Shown here piece after piece: positions 1-7,372 of a stretch of 31,635 nt of DNA. Position 1 is the stretch's first letter. Every line of letters starts with the position of its first letter. The notes below the pieces were generated by a model. The model was not told where the DNA came from. It saw nothing but the letters and a program-made list of their open reading frames with translations, and searched no databases. Made by a program: the position numbers and the translations under genes. The DNA is from Actinomycetes bacterium (GTDB taxonomy: Bacteria; Actinomycetota; Actinomycetes; Actinomycetales; Microbacteriaceae): assembly GCA_023428065.1 (NCBI GenBank), contig JAEYZI010000022.1, forward strand, positions 1 to 31,635, read 5' to 3'.

Positions 1-526
1 TGCGCTGGCCGTTCTTGATCTCGACCACGTCCTCCATCGGGACCTGGACCTCGTAGATGTAGTCCTCCATCGCCATCGACTGGCGACGCGACTCGATGTT
101 CTGCTTCACGCGCTTCTCGAAGCCCGCATAGGAGTGGATGACGTACCACTTGCCCGGCTTCGCGCGCAGCTCGGCGCGGAACTCCTCGTACGGGTCGGCC
201 TCGGGCTCGTCGCCCTCCTCCTCGACGATCTCCTCGTCGACCGTCGCGGCGAACGCGGCGTCGGCCTCCTCCGGGGAGTCGATGTCGAGGGCGTCGTCGA
301 CGATCGCGTCGGCCTCGGGGTCGGACGCCGCCTCGAGCGCGTCGAGCGCGCTCGCGAGACCGGCCTCGACATCCGAGTCGTCGTCGACGAGGTGGATGGC
401 GCGCTCCTCGGCGGGCTCGACCGCCTCCTCCTCGTGGGCGAGGACGTCGCCCTCCTGGGCCTCGTCCTCCTCGGAGGACTGCTCGGCTGCGGTCGCGAGA
501 TCGATGTCGCGCTCTTCTGAAGTCAC
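1..526 (-). CDS. nusG: Transcription termination/antitermination factor NusG (3' part missing)
   Basis: NusG binds RNA polymerase and links transcription to translation or Rho. The first 175 codons are in the window; the C-terminal KOW domain lies beyond the left edge. The NGN domain starts near residue 126 with KWYVIHSYAGFEKRVKQNIE, a textbook NusG signature, and continues to MEDVVEIKNGQR at the edge. It is preceded by about 125 residues rich in Glu, Asp and Ala (runs such as VEEEGDEPEADPYEEF). Acidic N-terminal extensions are common in actinobacterial NusG, but this is a long one. The GTG start at 526 lies 43 nt after the secE stop. The tRNA-Trp-secE-nusG order is canonical and makes the call very safe. 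Confidence 0.97.
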   Translation of the reverse strand, partial: MTSEERDIDLATAAEQSSEEDEAQEGDVLAHEEEAVEPAEERAIHLVDDDSDVEAGLASALDALEAASDPEADAIVDDALDIDSPEEADAAFAATVDEEIVEEEGDEPEADPYEEFRAELRAKPGKWYVIHSYAGFEKRVKQNIESRRQSMAMEDYIYEVQVPMEDVVEIKNGQR

Positions 527-569
527 GGTGCGTTCTTTCCTTGTGGGGGATGAGCTGCCGGGCGGACGG

Positions 570-851
570 TCAGCCGCTGAAGGTCTCGTCGCCGAACGCC
601 CACGTCACGAGCCAGCTGAACAGCTGGTCGAGGCCCCACACGAGGCCCATCATGATCAGCACGAACACGAGCACGACGCCCGTGAAGCTGAACAGCTCGC
701 GGCGGGTCGGGGTGACGACCTTCCGGAGTTCGGCGATGACCTGGCGGATGAAGAGGGCGATCCGCGCGAACGGATTGCGCCGCTCGGCGCGCTCGCGCTT
801 GGCGTTCGCGACGACGTCCTCGCTGGGCTCGTCGATCACCTTGCGTGCCAC
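570..851 (-). CDS. secE: Preprotein translocase subunit SecE
   Basis: This is the small essential subunit of the SecYEG channel. About 93 residues: a charged cytoplasmic N-terminus (KRERAERRNPFARI), the amphipathic conserved segment FIRQVIAELRKVVTPTRREL, and one C-terminal membrane helix (FTGVVLVFVLIMMGLVWGL). I chose the GTG at 851 (protein begins VARKVIDEPSEDV) because AAAGGG lies about 6 nt upstream. An in-frame ATG at 881 would add ten residues but has no better RBS. The gene sits between tRNA-Trp and nusG, its usual place in actinobacteria. Confidence 0.96.
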   Translation of the reverse strand: MARKVIDEPSEDVVANAKRERAERRNPFARIALFIRQVIAELRKVVTPTRRELFSFTGVVLVFVLIMMGLVWGLDQLFSWLVTWAFGDETFSG

Positions 852-903
852 TCTCACTACCCTTTCGGCCGGCGATCCCACGCACTCGCGCGCGGGGGAT
901 TCG

Positions 904-976
904 CAGGGCGGACAGGACTCGAACCTGCAACCTGCGGTTTTGGAGACCGCTGCTCTACCAATTGAGCCACCGCCCT
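904..976 (-). tRNA. tRNA-Trp (anticodon CCA)
   Basis: On the minus strand the acceptor arm AGGGCGG (976-970) pairs with CCGCCCT (911-905), with discriminator G at 904. The D-arm contains GCTCAATTGGTAGAGC, the anticodon loop is CTCCAAA with anticodon CCA, and the T-arm holds GGTTCGAGTCC. It is 73 nt, with no encoded CCA. Its position just upstream of secE is the classic one. Confidence 0.97.
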
Positions 977-1095
977 ATGTCGCCCGATCCTCGCATCCGA
1001 CCGCCGATTCCGGGCATGCCGAAGTATGGGGTTCGAGGCAACCTGCACAAGCATACGGCATCCGTCCGGGAGCGCTCGCCGCGCGCCCCTGCCGC

Positions 1096-1163
1096 CCTCC
1101 GGTGACCGGTCGGTTTCCGGCCTCATTGCCTGATCTTGAGGCTGATAACCGACCACTCAGCGG
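1096..1163 (-). repeat. 68-nt inverted-repeat element, copy A, downstream of lysG
   Basis: Read on the minus strand it starts CCGCTGAGTGGTCGGTT and ends with AACCGACCGGTCACCGG plus AGG. The two arms are near-perfect inverted repeats of about 17 bp, and an inner GCCTCA/TGAGGC pair allows a longer hairpin. It is about 82 % identical to copy B at 2811-2878. It begins 25 nt past the lysG stop, in the direction of lysG transcription. It has no coding content. It could be a terminator-like or REP/MITE-like intergenic repeat. Confidence 0.85.
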
Positions 1164-1188
1164 AAGGAGCGGGGGCGGGGCGGCGCGG

Positions 1189-2085
1189 TCAGCGGGCGGG
1201 GAGGGATGCGCGGGCCGCCGCGATGACCGCCTCGGCGAGGGCGTCGAGCGCCGCGGCGCGCAGGTTCCACTGCTGCCAGAAGAGCGGCACCCGCACCCCC
1301 GCACCGCCGGGGGCGAGCTCGACGAAGGTGCCGGGGGCGGCATCCGCGAGCTGCGACTCGAGGAGCATGCCCCAGCCGAGCCCGAGCTCGATCGCCTGCA
1401 GGAAGTCGCTCGAGCCCGACACGTAGTGGCGCGGCGGGTCGAGACGGCGCCGTGACGCGCTGCGGAGGAACCGCGTCTGCAGCTCGTCGTCGTGGTCGAA
1501 GTCGACCACGGGCGCGTGGGCGAGGGATGCCGCATCCGCCCCGTGCGGGAACCACCGTTCCGCGAACGCGCGGCTCGCCGCGGGGTGGTAGCGCAGCACG
1601 CCGAGCGGCGTGACGCTGCAACCGGGGACGGGCTCGGACTGCGAGGTGACGGCGGCCATCACCCGCCCGGAGGCGAGGAGGGCGGCCGTGCGGTCCTGAT
1701 CCTCACGGTGCAGGTCGACGACGATGCGCCGCGCCGTGCACACCTCGGCGATGGCCGGCAGGAACCAGCTCGTGAGCGAGTCCGCGTTGACCGCGAGCGG
1801 CACGGACGTGAACCCCTCCCCCGCGCCGTCGAGGCGGAGGGCGGATGCGGCATCCGTCTCGAGCAGCGCGATCTCGCGCGCGAGCCGCACGAGAACCTCT
1901 CCCGACTCGGTCGCCCGCACGGGCTTGGTGCGCTCGACGAGCACGCGCCCGAGCTGCTGCTCGAGCGACTTGATGCGCTGGCTCACCGCTGACGGTGTGA
2001 CGCGCAGCTCGCGGGCGGCCGCGTCGAAGGTGCCCGCGTCGACGACGGCGCGGAGCGTGGCGAGCAGGTCGCGGTCGAGATTCAT
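1189..2085 (-). CDS. lysG: LysR-family regulator LysG/ArgP type (lysine export activator)
   Basis: 298 residues, normal for ArgP/LysG. The N-terminal winged helix-turn-helix (residues 1-60) contains LRAVVDAGTFDAAARELRVT followed by PSAVSQRIKSLEQQLG, typical of the ArgP/LysG subfamily. The substrate-binding domain follows (about 90-290). In Corynebacterium, LysG activates lysE when lysine or other basic amino acids build up. Here it diverges from lysE across 72 nt, the same arrangement. The ATG at 2085 has a -10-like TAGCAT (2099-2094) only 8 nt upstream and no RBS, so the mRNA may be leaderless. The operator candidate at 2095-2110 overlaps this -10, which fits autoregulation. The effector (Lys, Arg or His) is inferred from the family. 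Confidence 0.93.
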   Translation of the reverse strand: MNLDRDLLATLRAVVDAGTFDAAARELRVTPSAVSQRIKSLEQQLGRVLVERTKPVRATESGEVLVRLAREIALLETDAASALRLDGAGEGFTSVPLAVNADSLTSWFLPAIAEVCTARRIVVDLHREDQDRTAALLASGRVMAAVTSQSEPVPGCSVTPLGVLRYHPAASRAFAERWFPHGADAASLAHAPVVDFDHDDELQTRFLRSASRRRLDPPRHYVSGSSDFLQAIELGLGWGMLLESQLADAAPGTFVELAPGGAGVRVPLFWQQWNLRAAALDALAEAVIAAARASLPAR

Positions 2086-2094
2086 CTGAACCGA

Positions 2095-2127
2095 TGCTAA
2101 TGCTTATGCAGAATCCTGAACTGGATT
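2095..2127. promoter_or_regulatory. lysG-lysE intergenic operator candidates and lysG -10
   Basis: An imperfect palindrome TGCTAATGCTTATGCA (2095-2110) has the AT-rich T-N11-A character of LysR-family sites. Directly beside it is AATCC-N6-GGATT (2112-2127). The lysG -10 TAGCAT (2099-2094, minus) is inside the first site. Binding by LysG is inferred from position and symmetry only. Confidence 0.5.
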
Positions 2128-2144
2128 GATGCCGGCGACAGCCG

Positions 2145-2150
2145 TACGGT
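2145..2150 (+). promoter_or_regulatory. lysE -10 element (leaderless start)
   Basis: TACGGT fits the actinobacterial -10 pattern TANNNT and ends 7 nt before the GTG of lysE at 2158. No Shine-Dalgarno sequence lies between them, so transcription probably starts at or very near the start codon. Confidence 0.5.
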
Positions 2151-2157
2151 CGAACGC

Positions 2158-2802
2158 GTGACGACATCCGCCGCCCTCGCCGCCGCCGTCGCGGGGTTCG
2201 CCCTCGGGCTCTCGCTCATCGTCGCGATCGGGGCGCAGAACGCGTTCGTGCTGCGGCAGGGCATCCGTCGCGAGCACGTGCTCGCGATCGTCGCACTGTG
2301 CGCGCTCTCGGACATCGTGCTCATGGTGTTGAGCATCGCCGGCACGGGTGCCGTGCTGAAGGCGTTCCCGTGGATCATGACCGCCGTGCGCATCGGCGGC
2401 GCCCTGTTCCTCGGCGTCTACGGTGTGCTCGCGGCGCGACGCGCGCTCTGGCCGAAGGGCGAGGCGCTCGCGGTCGACCGCGCACCGGATGCGGTGGCCC
2501 GCCGCCGCTCGCTCGCCGCGGCCGTCGCGACGTGCCTCGCGGTGACGTGGCTCAATCCGCACGTGTACCTCGACATGGCGATCGTCGGCACCCTCGCGAA
2601 CGGGCACGGCGACGCGCGTTGGCTCTTCGGCGCGGGGATGGGGGCGGCATCCGTCCTGTGGTTCACGTCGCTCGGCTTCGGGGCCCGCGCTCTCGCGCCG
2701 GTGTTCGCGCGCCCGCTCGCGTGGCGCATCCTCGACGCGGCGATCGCCCTCGTCATGCTCACGCTCGCGGTGCTCGTGGCCCTCCCGCTGTTCGCCGACT
2801 GA
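2158..2802 (+). CDS. lysE: LysE-family basic amino acid exporter
   Basis: 214 residues with five to six hydrophobic helices, the usual LysE size. The family motif GAQNAFVLRQG occurs near residue 25, and a conserved block with TWLNPHVYLD follows in the middle. LysE exports lysine and arginine by proton exchange and protects cells from excess during peptide use. The divergent lysG supports the substrate. The GTG at 2158 was chosen because the protein begins with the first conserved helix soon after, and a -10 box lies 7 nt upstream. The gene ends 8 nt before copy B of the 68-nt element. Confidence 0.94.
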   Translation: MTTSAALAAAVAGFALGLSLIVAIGAQNAFVLRQGIRREHVLAIVALCALSDIVLMVLSIAGTGAVLKAFPWIMTAVRIGGALFLGVYGVLAARRALWPKGEALAVDRAPDAVARRRSLAAAVATCLAVTWLNPHVYLDMAIVGTLANGHGDARWLFGAGMGAASVLWFTSLGFGARALAPVFARPLAWRILDAAIALVMLTLAVLVALPLFAD

Positions 2803-2810
2803 CGTCTCCC

Positions 2811-2878
2811 CCGCTGAGTGGTCGGTTCTTCGCCTCAAGCCCGCGGAATGGGGCCAGAAACCGACCGGTCAGCGGAGG
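2811..2878 (+). repeat. 68-nt inverted-repeat element, copy B, downstream of lysE
   Basis: Starts CCGCTGAGTGGTCGGTT and ends AACCGACCGGTCAGCGG plus AGG, with 15 of 17 arm positions complementary. Same length as copy A and the same internal GCCTCAAG and AATG blocks; differences cluster in the loop. It lies 8 nt after the lysE stop, in the same orientation to lysE as copy A has to lysG. It may end transcription or stabilise the mRNA. Confidence 0.85.
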
Positions 2879-2927
2879 GATGGGCGGGCCCGGGCGGCAC
2901 CACCTCCAGGGCGCCCGGGCCCCGTGC

Positions 2928-4283
2928 TCACGCGTCGAGGGACGCCGTGAACACGCCCTGCGGGTCGAGTCGCCGCGCCACGGAGGCGAGGCGCTCGATC
3001 CGGTCGGGTCGGGCGGAGTCGCGGAGGTCGCGCCAGGTGGCGACGAAGCTCGGCAGGAGGGTGCCTCCGGTCCACGGGGCGAGCGTGTCGGCGAGCGCCT
3101 CCATCGACTGCTCGGCGGCCGCCACCGCCTCCGGCACGGGCGCGATCGTGAGGGCGTTGACGACGTACTCCGCGTCGATCTCGGTCGCGAAGCCGTCCCG
3201 CAACTGCGGCGCGCCCGACAGGTGCCGCAGTTGAACCTGCACGAAGCGACCGGGGGCGGTCGCGGCCCCGAGGACGGCGTGCAGCGCCGCATCCGGCAGC
3301 TCCCGCAGCGGGATGCCCCGCTGGACTGCCGGCGACGGTTCCGTCGGCTCCTCGCAGATCGCGCCGAGCTCGCCCGGCGTTCGCTCTCCGACCGTGTCGT
3401 GCACGACGGGACCGACGGCGCGGATGGGCGCGAGCACCCGCTCGAGCTCGTGGAGCCCCGCCGTGGTCACGGCGTCGACGGCGACGAAGGTGCGCCCGCG
3501 CAGGGGTTCCGGCAGCTCGGGCAGGGGCGGGAAGTTCAGGATGCTCGCCCAGAGGGTCGTCGCGGGGGCGCACGCGCGCGTCGCGGCCGTCCACGCCGCG
3601 AGCACCGCGGGAGCCACCTCGCCCGGCAGCATGATGCGGCCGCCCGCGAGCTCGCCGGCGGGCACGAGGTCGAGCTCGACCGCGGTCACCGCCGCGAAGC
3701 GCCCCCCGCCGCCGCGCAACGCCCAGAGGAGCTCGGCATCCGTCGACTCGTCGACCCAGCCGTGGGCGCCGTCGACGGTCACGACCTCGGCGGCGCGGAG
3801 CGTCCCCGCGGTCGCACCGAAGGCGCGGCTGAGCCACGAGTAGCCGCCCTGGAGCACGAGGCCGACGACCGACACGACGGGGCTCGACCCGGCGAGGGCC
3901 GTGAGTCCCGTGCCCTCGAGCGCGGTCTGCAGCTCGCCCATCGAGACGCCCGCCCCCACGATCGCGGTGCGCGTGTCGACCGAGATCTCGAGGCGACGGA
4001 GCGCACCCGTACGCACCAGCAGGGTGCCTGCGAGGCGACCGCTGGCCCCGTGACCCGGCCCGAGCACGGTCACGCGGATGCCGTGGCGCGCCGCGTGGGC
4101 GACCGCGGCCTGCACGTCGGCGGCGTCGAGCGCCTCGACGACGGCGAGCGGACGCGCGGCCACGGCGACGTTCCAGGGGAGTGCCGCGAGCGGGAACCCC
4201 TCCTCGTCCGCGAGGTGCAGGCGACCTCGGATGGCGGCGCGCAGCTCGTCGGCGGCGGGAAGGAAGGTGGGGTCGACGGACAT
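2928..4283 (-). CDS. FAD-binding oxidoreductase, PCMH/berberine-bridge type
   Basis: 451 residues. The N-terminal PCMH-type FAD domain (about 40-215) contains VTVLGPGHGASG, where His79 is at the position that carries covalent FAD in this family, and GLVLQGGYSWLSRAFG. The second, cysteinyl FAD link of bicovalent members is absent: no Cys precedes the GLVLQGG segment. The C-terminus (RIERLASVARRLDPQGVFTA) is the usual BBE tail. Such enzymes oxidise alcohols, sugars or natural-product intermediates with O2. It lies 75 nt downstream of the glycosyltransferase on the same strand, so the two are likely co-transcribed under the divergent TetR regulator. Substrate unknown. Confidence 0.88.
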   Translation of the reverse strand: MSVDPTFLPAADELRAAIRGRLHLADEEGFPLAALPWNVAVAARPLAVVEALDAADVQAAVAHAARHGIRVTVLGPGHGASGRLAGTLLVRTGALRRLEISVDTRTAIVGAGVSMGELQTALEGTGLTALAGSSPVVSVVGLVLQGGYSWLSRAFGATAGTLRAAEVVTVDGAHGWVDESTDAELLWALRGGGGRFAAVTAVELDLVPAGELAGGRIMLPGEVAPAVLAAWTAATRACAPATTLWASILNFPPLPELPEPLRGRTFVAVDAVTTAGLHELERVLAPIRAVGPVVHDTVGERTPGELGAICEEPTEPSPAVQRGIPLRELPDAALHAVLGAATAPGRFVQVQLRHLSGAPQLRDGFATEIDAEYVVNALTIAPVPEAVAAAEQSMEALADTLAPWTGGTLLPSFVATWRDLRDSARPDRIERLASVARRLDPQGVFTASLDA

Positions 4284-4358
4284 GGTGATGAATCCCTGAG
4301 GTGATGGGTGTGGTGGTGAGAGGAGGGAGGGAAGAAGGAAGCGGCCGCGGGCGAGCGC

Positions 4359-5666
4359 TCAGCCGGCGACGGCGCGCGCGGCCACGAGCTCGGTGAGCAC
4401 GGCCTCGAGCCCCGCCACGCCGGGCGACGCGGCGATGTCACGCCCGATCGCGGCGCTCCGCTCGCGGAAGGAGGGCTCCGCGAGCACACGGCGCACGGCG
4501 TCGCGCACCTGCCCGGGGGTGGGGCGGTCGGTGCGCAGGTCGATGCCGACGCCGCTCCACGCGACGCGCGCCGTGACCTCCGTCTTGTCTTCCGTGAGTC
4601 CGGCCGTCACGAGCGGCACGCCGTGCTCCATGGCGTAGTGCACGCCCCCGTACCCGCCGTTGGTGACCATGACGTCGGTGATCGGGAGCAGCTTGTCGTA
4701 GGGCAGGTAGGGCGCGATGCGCACGTTGGCGGGGTAGTCGCGCACCGGCAGCTCGCGTCCCCCCGTGGAGACGACCACGAGCACGTCGTCGCCCGCGAGC
4801 CCCTGGATCGCGGGGTCGATGAGCTCGCCGAAGTCGGTGTTGGCGACGGTGCCCTGCGTGACGTGCACGACGGGGCGCGACCCGTCGAGCTCGCCCCACC
4901 ACTCGGGCAGCGGCGTGCTCGAGGGCTGGGTGCGCGCCATGGGGCCCACGAAGTGCACGTTCGCGGGCAGGTCGGAGCGCGGGTACTCGAACGACGGCAC
5001 GGTGAACTGCACGATGGCGTCGGCGAGCCCGGGCCCGCTCATGAAGTTGGCGCGCAGGCGTCCCCCCGTCTCGGCGACGAGTTCGGCGGCGTAGCGCTGC
5101 AGCGCCCCGAAGATGATCTTCTCGGCGACGAGGGCGAGCATCGCGTTCCGCAGCCGCCCGGCCGCTCCGGGCTTGGGCGGGATGCCGAGGCCGAAGGGCG
5201 CGGTGTCGCGGCTCGCGAGGCCGAGCGGCACGATGCCGAGGTTGACGACGAGCGGCCGGTCGCCGGGGCGACTGAGCAGCAGGAGGGCGCCCATGAAGAG
5301 GCTCTCGACGAGCACGGCGTCGGGCCGGCGATCGGCGATCGCGGCGTCGAGCGCCCGAAGCTGGGCGGGGCCGGGCTTGAGGAAGATCTCGCGCAGGTCG
5401 TAGCGGATGCCGGCGGGGCCCGACAGGCCCACGCGCCCGGGGAAGGCGGCGTCCATGTCGGTGTCGTCGTAGTCGGCCTCGGCCGGGAGCCGCAGCCATT
5501 CGGCGCCCACCGCCTCGACCGTCTCGCGGTAGCGGGCGCCGGTGAGGAAGCGCACGCGGTGGCCGGATGCGACGAGGTGGCGGGTGACGGCCACGAGCGG
5601 TGCGATGTGGCCGTGCACGGGGGTCGAGCAGACGAGCAGGTCGAGGGTGGCGGAGGTGGTGGTCAT
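4359..5666 (-). CDS. GT1 glycosyltransferase (MGT/macrolide-type)
   Basis: 435 residues with the GT-B fold of the GT1 family. The N-terminal domain starts LLVCSTPVHGHIAPLVAV, with His20 at the usual catalytic position. The C-terminal nucleotide-sugar domain has VVHVTQGTVAN and TNGGYGGVHYAMEHGVPLVT, the characteristic donor-binding block. Members transfer glucose, glucuronate or deoxysugars to lipophilic acceptors such as macrolides, flavonoids and other xenobiotics. The start ATG at 5666 has a good promoter upstream (TTGACT-N17-AATACT). With the FAD oxidase downstream and a TetR gene divergent, the set looks like an inducible modification or detoxification unit. Acceptor not predictable. Confidence 0.9.
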   Translation of the reverse strand: MTTTSATLDLLVCSTPVHGHIAPLVAVTRHLVASGHRVRFLTGARYRETVEAVGAEWLRLPAEADYDDTDMDAAFPGRVGLSGPAGIRYDLREIFLKPGPAQLRALDAAIADRRPDAVLVESLFMGALLLLSRPGDRPLVVNLGIVPLGLASRDTAPFGLGIPPKPGAAGRLRNAMLALVAEKIIFGALQRYAAELVAETGGRLRANFMSGPGLADAIVQFTVPSFEYPRSDLPANVHFVGPMARTQPSSTPLPEWWGELDGSRPVVHVTQGTVANTDFGELIDPAIQGLAGDDVLVVVSTGGRELPVRDYPANVRIAPYLPYDKLLPITDVMVTNGGYGGVHYAMEHGVPLVTAGLTEDKTEVTARVAWSGVGIDLRTDRPTPGQVRDAVRRVLAEPSFRERSAAIGRDIAASPGVAGLEAVLTELVAARAVAG

Positions 5667-5683
5667 GGTGGTGATCCCTGTGG

Positions 5684-5735
5684 GTAAGCTATTCGTGATC
5701 TCGTAAGAGTATTCACCACACTGTAAGGAAAGTCA
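5684..5735. promoter_or_regulatory. Divergent promoter with three spaced GTAAG boxes (TetR operator candidate)
   Basis: On the plus strand GTAAG occurs at 5684, 5703 and 5723, at 19- and 20-nt steps (about two helical turns). The first two extend to GTAAGCTATTC and GTAAGAGTATTC. On the minus strand TTGACT, 17 nt, AATACT forms a good -35/-10 for the glycosyltransferase, and the middle box covers that -10. AAGGAAAG (5724-5731) is the RBS of the TetR gene. Direct rather than inverted repeats are unusual for a TetR site. Confidence 0.6.
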
Positions 5736-6374
5736 ATGTCGCCTCGGGCCTACAGCTCCCCCCTGCGCGCCGCGCAGGCCGCCGAGACACGTCGCCGCAT
5801 CCTCGACGCCGCGGCCGAGCTGTTCGCCCGCGACGGCTACGCCGCCACCTCCCTCGCCCGGCTCGCCGAGGCGGCCGGGGTCTCGCTCGAGACCGTCAAG
5901 GCCAACGGCCCCAAGAGCTCGCTCATCCTCGCCGCCTTCGACCAGGCGTTCACGGGCGAGGTGGGCGACGCGGAGGCGGCCCCCATCCACGAGCGCGACG
6001 TCGGCGACCGCCTGCGCGACATCCCCACCGAGCAGCTCCTCGAGGGCTGGGTCGAGTTCATCGCGGGCGCCAACGAGCGCATCTCGCGCCTCTGGATCGC
6101 GCTGCTCGACGCCTCGATGGGCGACCCCGCCGTGGCGGCGGGGCTCGAGCGCCTGCAGGAGCGCCGGCGCAGCGACTTCCGCGCATCCGTCGCAGAGTTC
6201 CGATCGCGCGGCCTCGCGCGGCGCGCGGTCGACGACGAGCAGCTCGCCGCGGCGCTCCTCTTCCTCGTCTCGCCGAGCGGCTACGTGCAGCTCGTGCTCG
6301 ACGCCGGCTGGAGCATGGCGCAGTACCGCGCGTGGCTCGTCGACACGATCGAGCGCACGATCTTCACCCCCTGA
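5736..6374 (+). CDS. TetR/AcrR-family transcriptional regulator
   Basis: 212 residues. The N-terminal TetR helix-turn-helix spans about residues 15-62 (ETRRRILDAAAELFARDGYA then TSLARLAEAAGVSLETVK), followed by an all-helical ligand domain with no recognisable subfamily signature. The ATG at 5736 has AAGGAAAG 4 nt upstream. The gene diverges from the glycosyltransferase with a 69-nt shared promoter region, so it probably represses that operon and itself and releases when a small molecule binds. The ligand may be the glycosyltransferase acceptor; that is inference. Confidence 0.92.
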   Translation: MSPRAYSSPLRAAQAAETRRRILDAAAELFARDGYAATSLARLAEAAGVSLETVKANGPKSSLILAAFDQAFTGEVGDAEAAPIHERDVGDRLRDIPTEQLLEGWVEFIAGANERISRLWIALLDASMGDPAVAAGLERLQERRRSDFRASVAEFRSRGLARRAVDDEQLAAALLFLVSPSGYVQLVLDAGWSMAQYRAWLVDTIERTIFTP

Positions 6375-6414
6375 CTCCGCCCGACTCACCCCCTGAGCGG
6401 ATCCGCACGCGCGG

Positions 6415-6435
6415 CCCCCATCCACCGGATGGGGG
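6415..6435 (+). terminator. Hairpin after the TetR gene
   Basis: CCCCCATCC (6415-6423) and GGATGGGGG (6427-6435) form a perfect 9-bp stem with a 3-nt loop, 41 nt after the TetR stop and 59 nt before the ABC operon. There is no T-tract, which is common for high-GC terminators. Confidence 0.55.
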
Positions 6436-6493
6436 ATGGCGAACCCACCGGCCGGAAGACGCGCGCCCCCGCGCGGCGCGGCACAGTGGAGGC

Positions 6494-7372
6494 ATGACAA
6501 CAGAGAACGTCGTCGAGGTGCGGGGACTCCGCAAGACGTACAAGGGCGGCTTCGAGGCCGTGCGCGGCATCGACTTCGACATCCGCCGCGGAGAGACCTT
6601 CGCGCTGCTCGGCCCGAACGGGGCCGGAAAATCCACCACCATCGAGATCCTCGAGGGCTACCGCGACCGCACCGCCGGCGAGGTGACCGTGCTCGGCACC
6701 GACCCGCGGCATGGCGGTCTCGCCTGGAAGGCGCGCCTCGGCATCGTGCTGCAGTCGACCGGCGAGAGCGGCACCGCGACGGTGCGCGAGGCGCTCCAGC
6801 ACTTCGCGGGGTACTACCCGCACGCGCGCGACGTCGACGAGGTGATCGCGGCCGTCGGCCTCGAGGAGAAGGCGCGCACGCGCATCTCCAAGCTCTCGGG
6901 CGGCCAGAAGCGCCGCGTCGACGTCGCGCTCGGGATCATCGGCCGCCCCGAGCTGCTGTTCCTCGACGAGCCGACCACCGGATTCGACCCCGAGGCGCGC
7001 CGCCAGTTCTGGTCCCTCATCCGCGCGCTGCGCGACGAGGGCACGACGATCCTGCTCACCACCCACTACCTCGACGAGGCGCAGCAGCTCGCCGACCGCG
7101 GCGGCATCATCGCGGGCGGCGAGCTCGTGGCGATCGGCGCGATCGACGAGCTCGGGGGTGCGGATGCGCGTGTGCCGATCGTGCGCTGGCTCGACGGCGG
7201 CGTGCTCCGCCAGGAGCGCACGACGGAGCCGGGGGCGCTCGTGGCGCGACTCATGGTCGAGGGCGAACCCGAACGGCTCGAGGTCATCCGCCCGAGCCTC
7301 GAAGACATCTACCTGGAGCTCGTCGGCGAGAGAGCCGGCGACGCCCCCGCTCTCGAAGGGAGCCTCGCATGA
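6494..7372 (+). CDS. ABC transporter ATP-binding protein (drug/lipid exporter, DrrA-like)
   Basis: 292 residues, single nucleotide-binding domain of the ABC-2 export class. Walker A is GPNGAGKST (40-48), the Q-loop glutamine is Q87, the signature is LSGGQ (134-138), Walker B is LLFLDEP (154-160) and the switch is His191. The C-terminal 80 residues resemble the extension seen in DrrA-type ATPases. ATG at 6494 was chosen because the family's N-terminus follows directly; GGAGG is only 1 nt away, so the RBS is not ideal. Its stop overlaps the permease start as ATGA. The substrate cannot be read from sequence. Confidence 0.94.
   Translation: MTTENVVEVRGLRKTYKGGFEAVRGIDFDIRRGETFALLGPNGAGKSTTIEILEGYRDRTAGEVTVLGTDPRHGGLAWKARLGIVLQSTGESGTATVREALQHFAGYYPHARDVDEVIAAVGLEEKARTRISKLSGGQKRRVDVALGIIGRPELLFLDEPTTGFDPEARRQFWSLIRALRDEGTTILLTTHYLDEAQQLADRGGIIAGGELVAIGAIDELGGADARVPIVRWLDGGVLRQERTTEPGALVARLMVEGEPERLEVIRPSLEDIYLELVGERAGDAPALEGSLA

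Noticed and set aside
1096..2878. lysG-lysE as a composite transposon between inverted elements
   Set aside because: No transposase, no target duplication visible at the outer ends, and each element is placed like a 3'-end structure.
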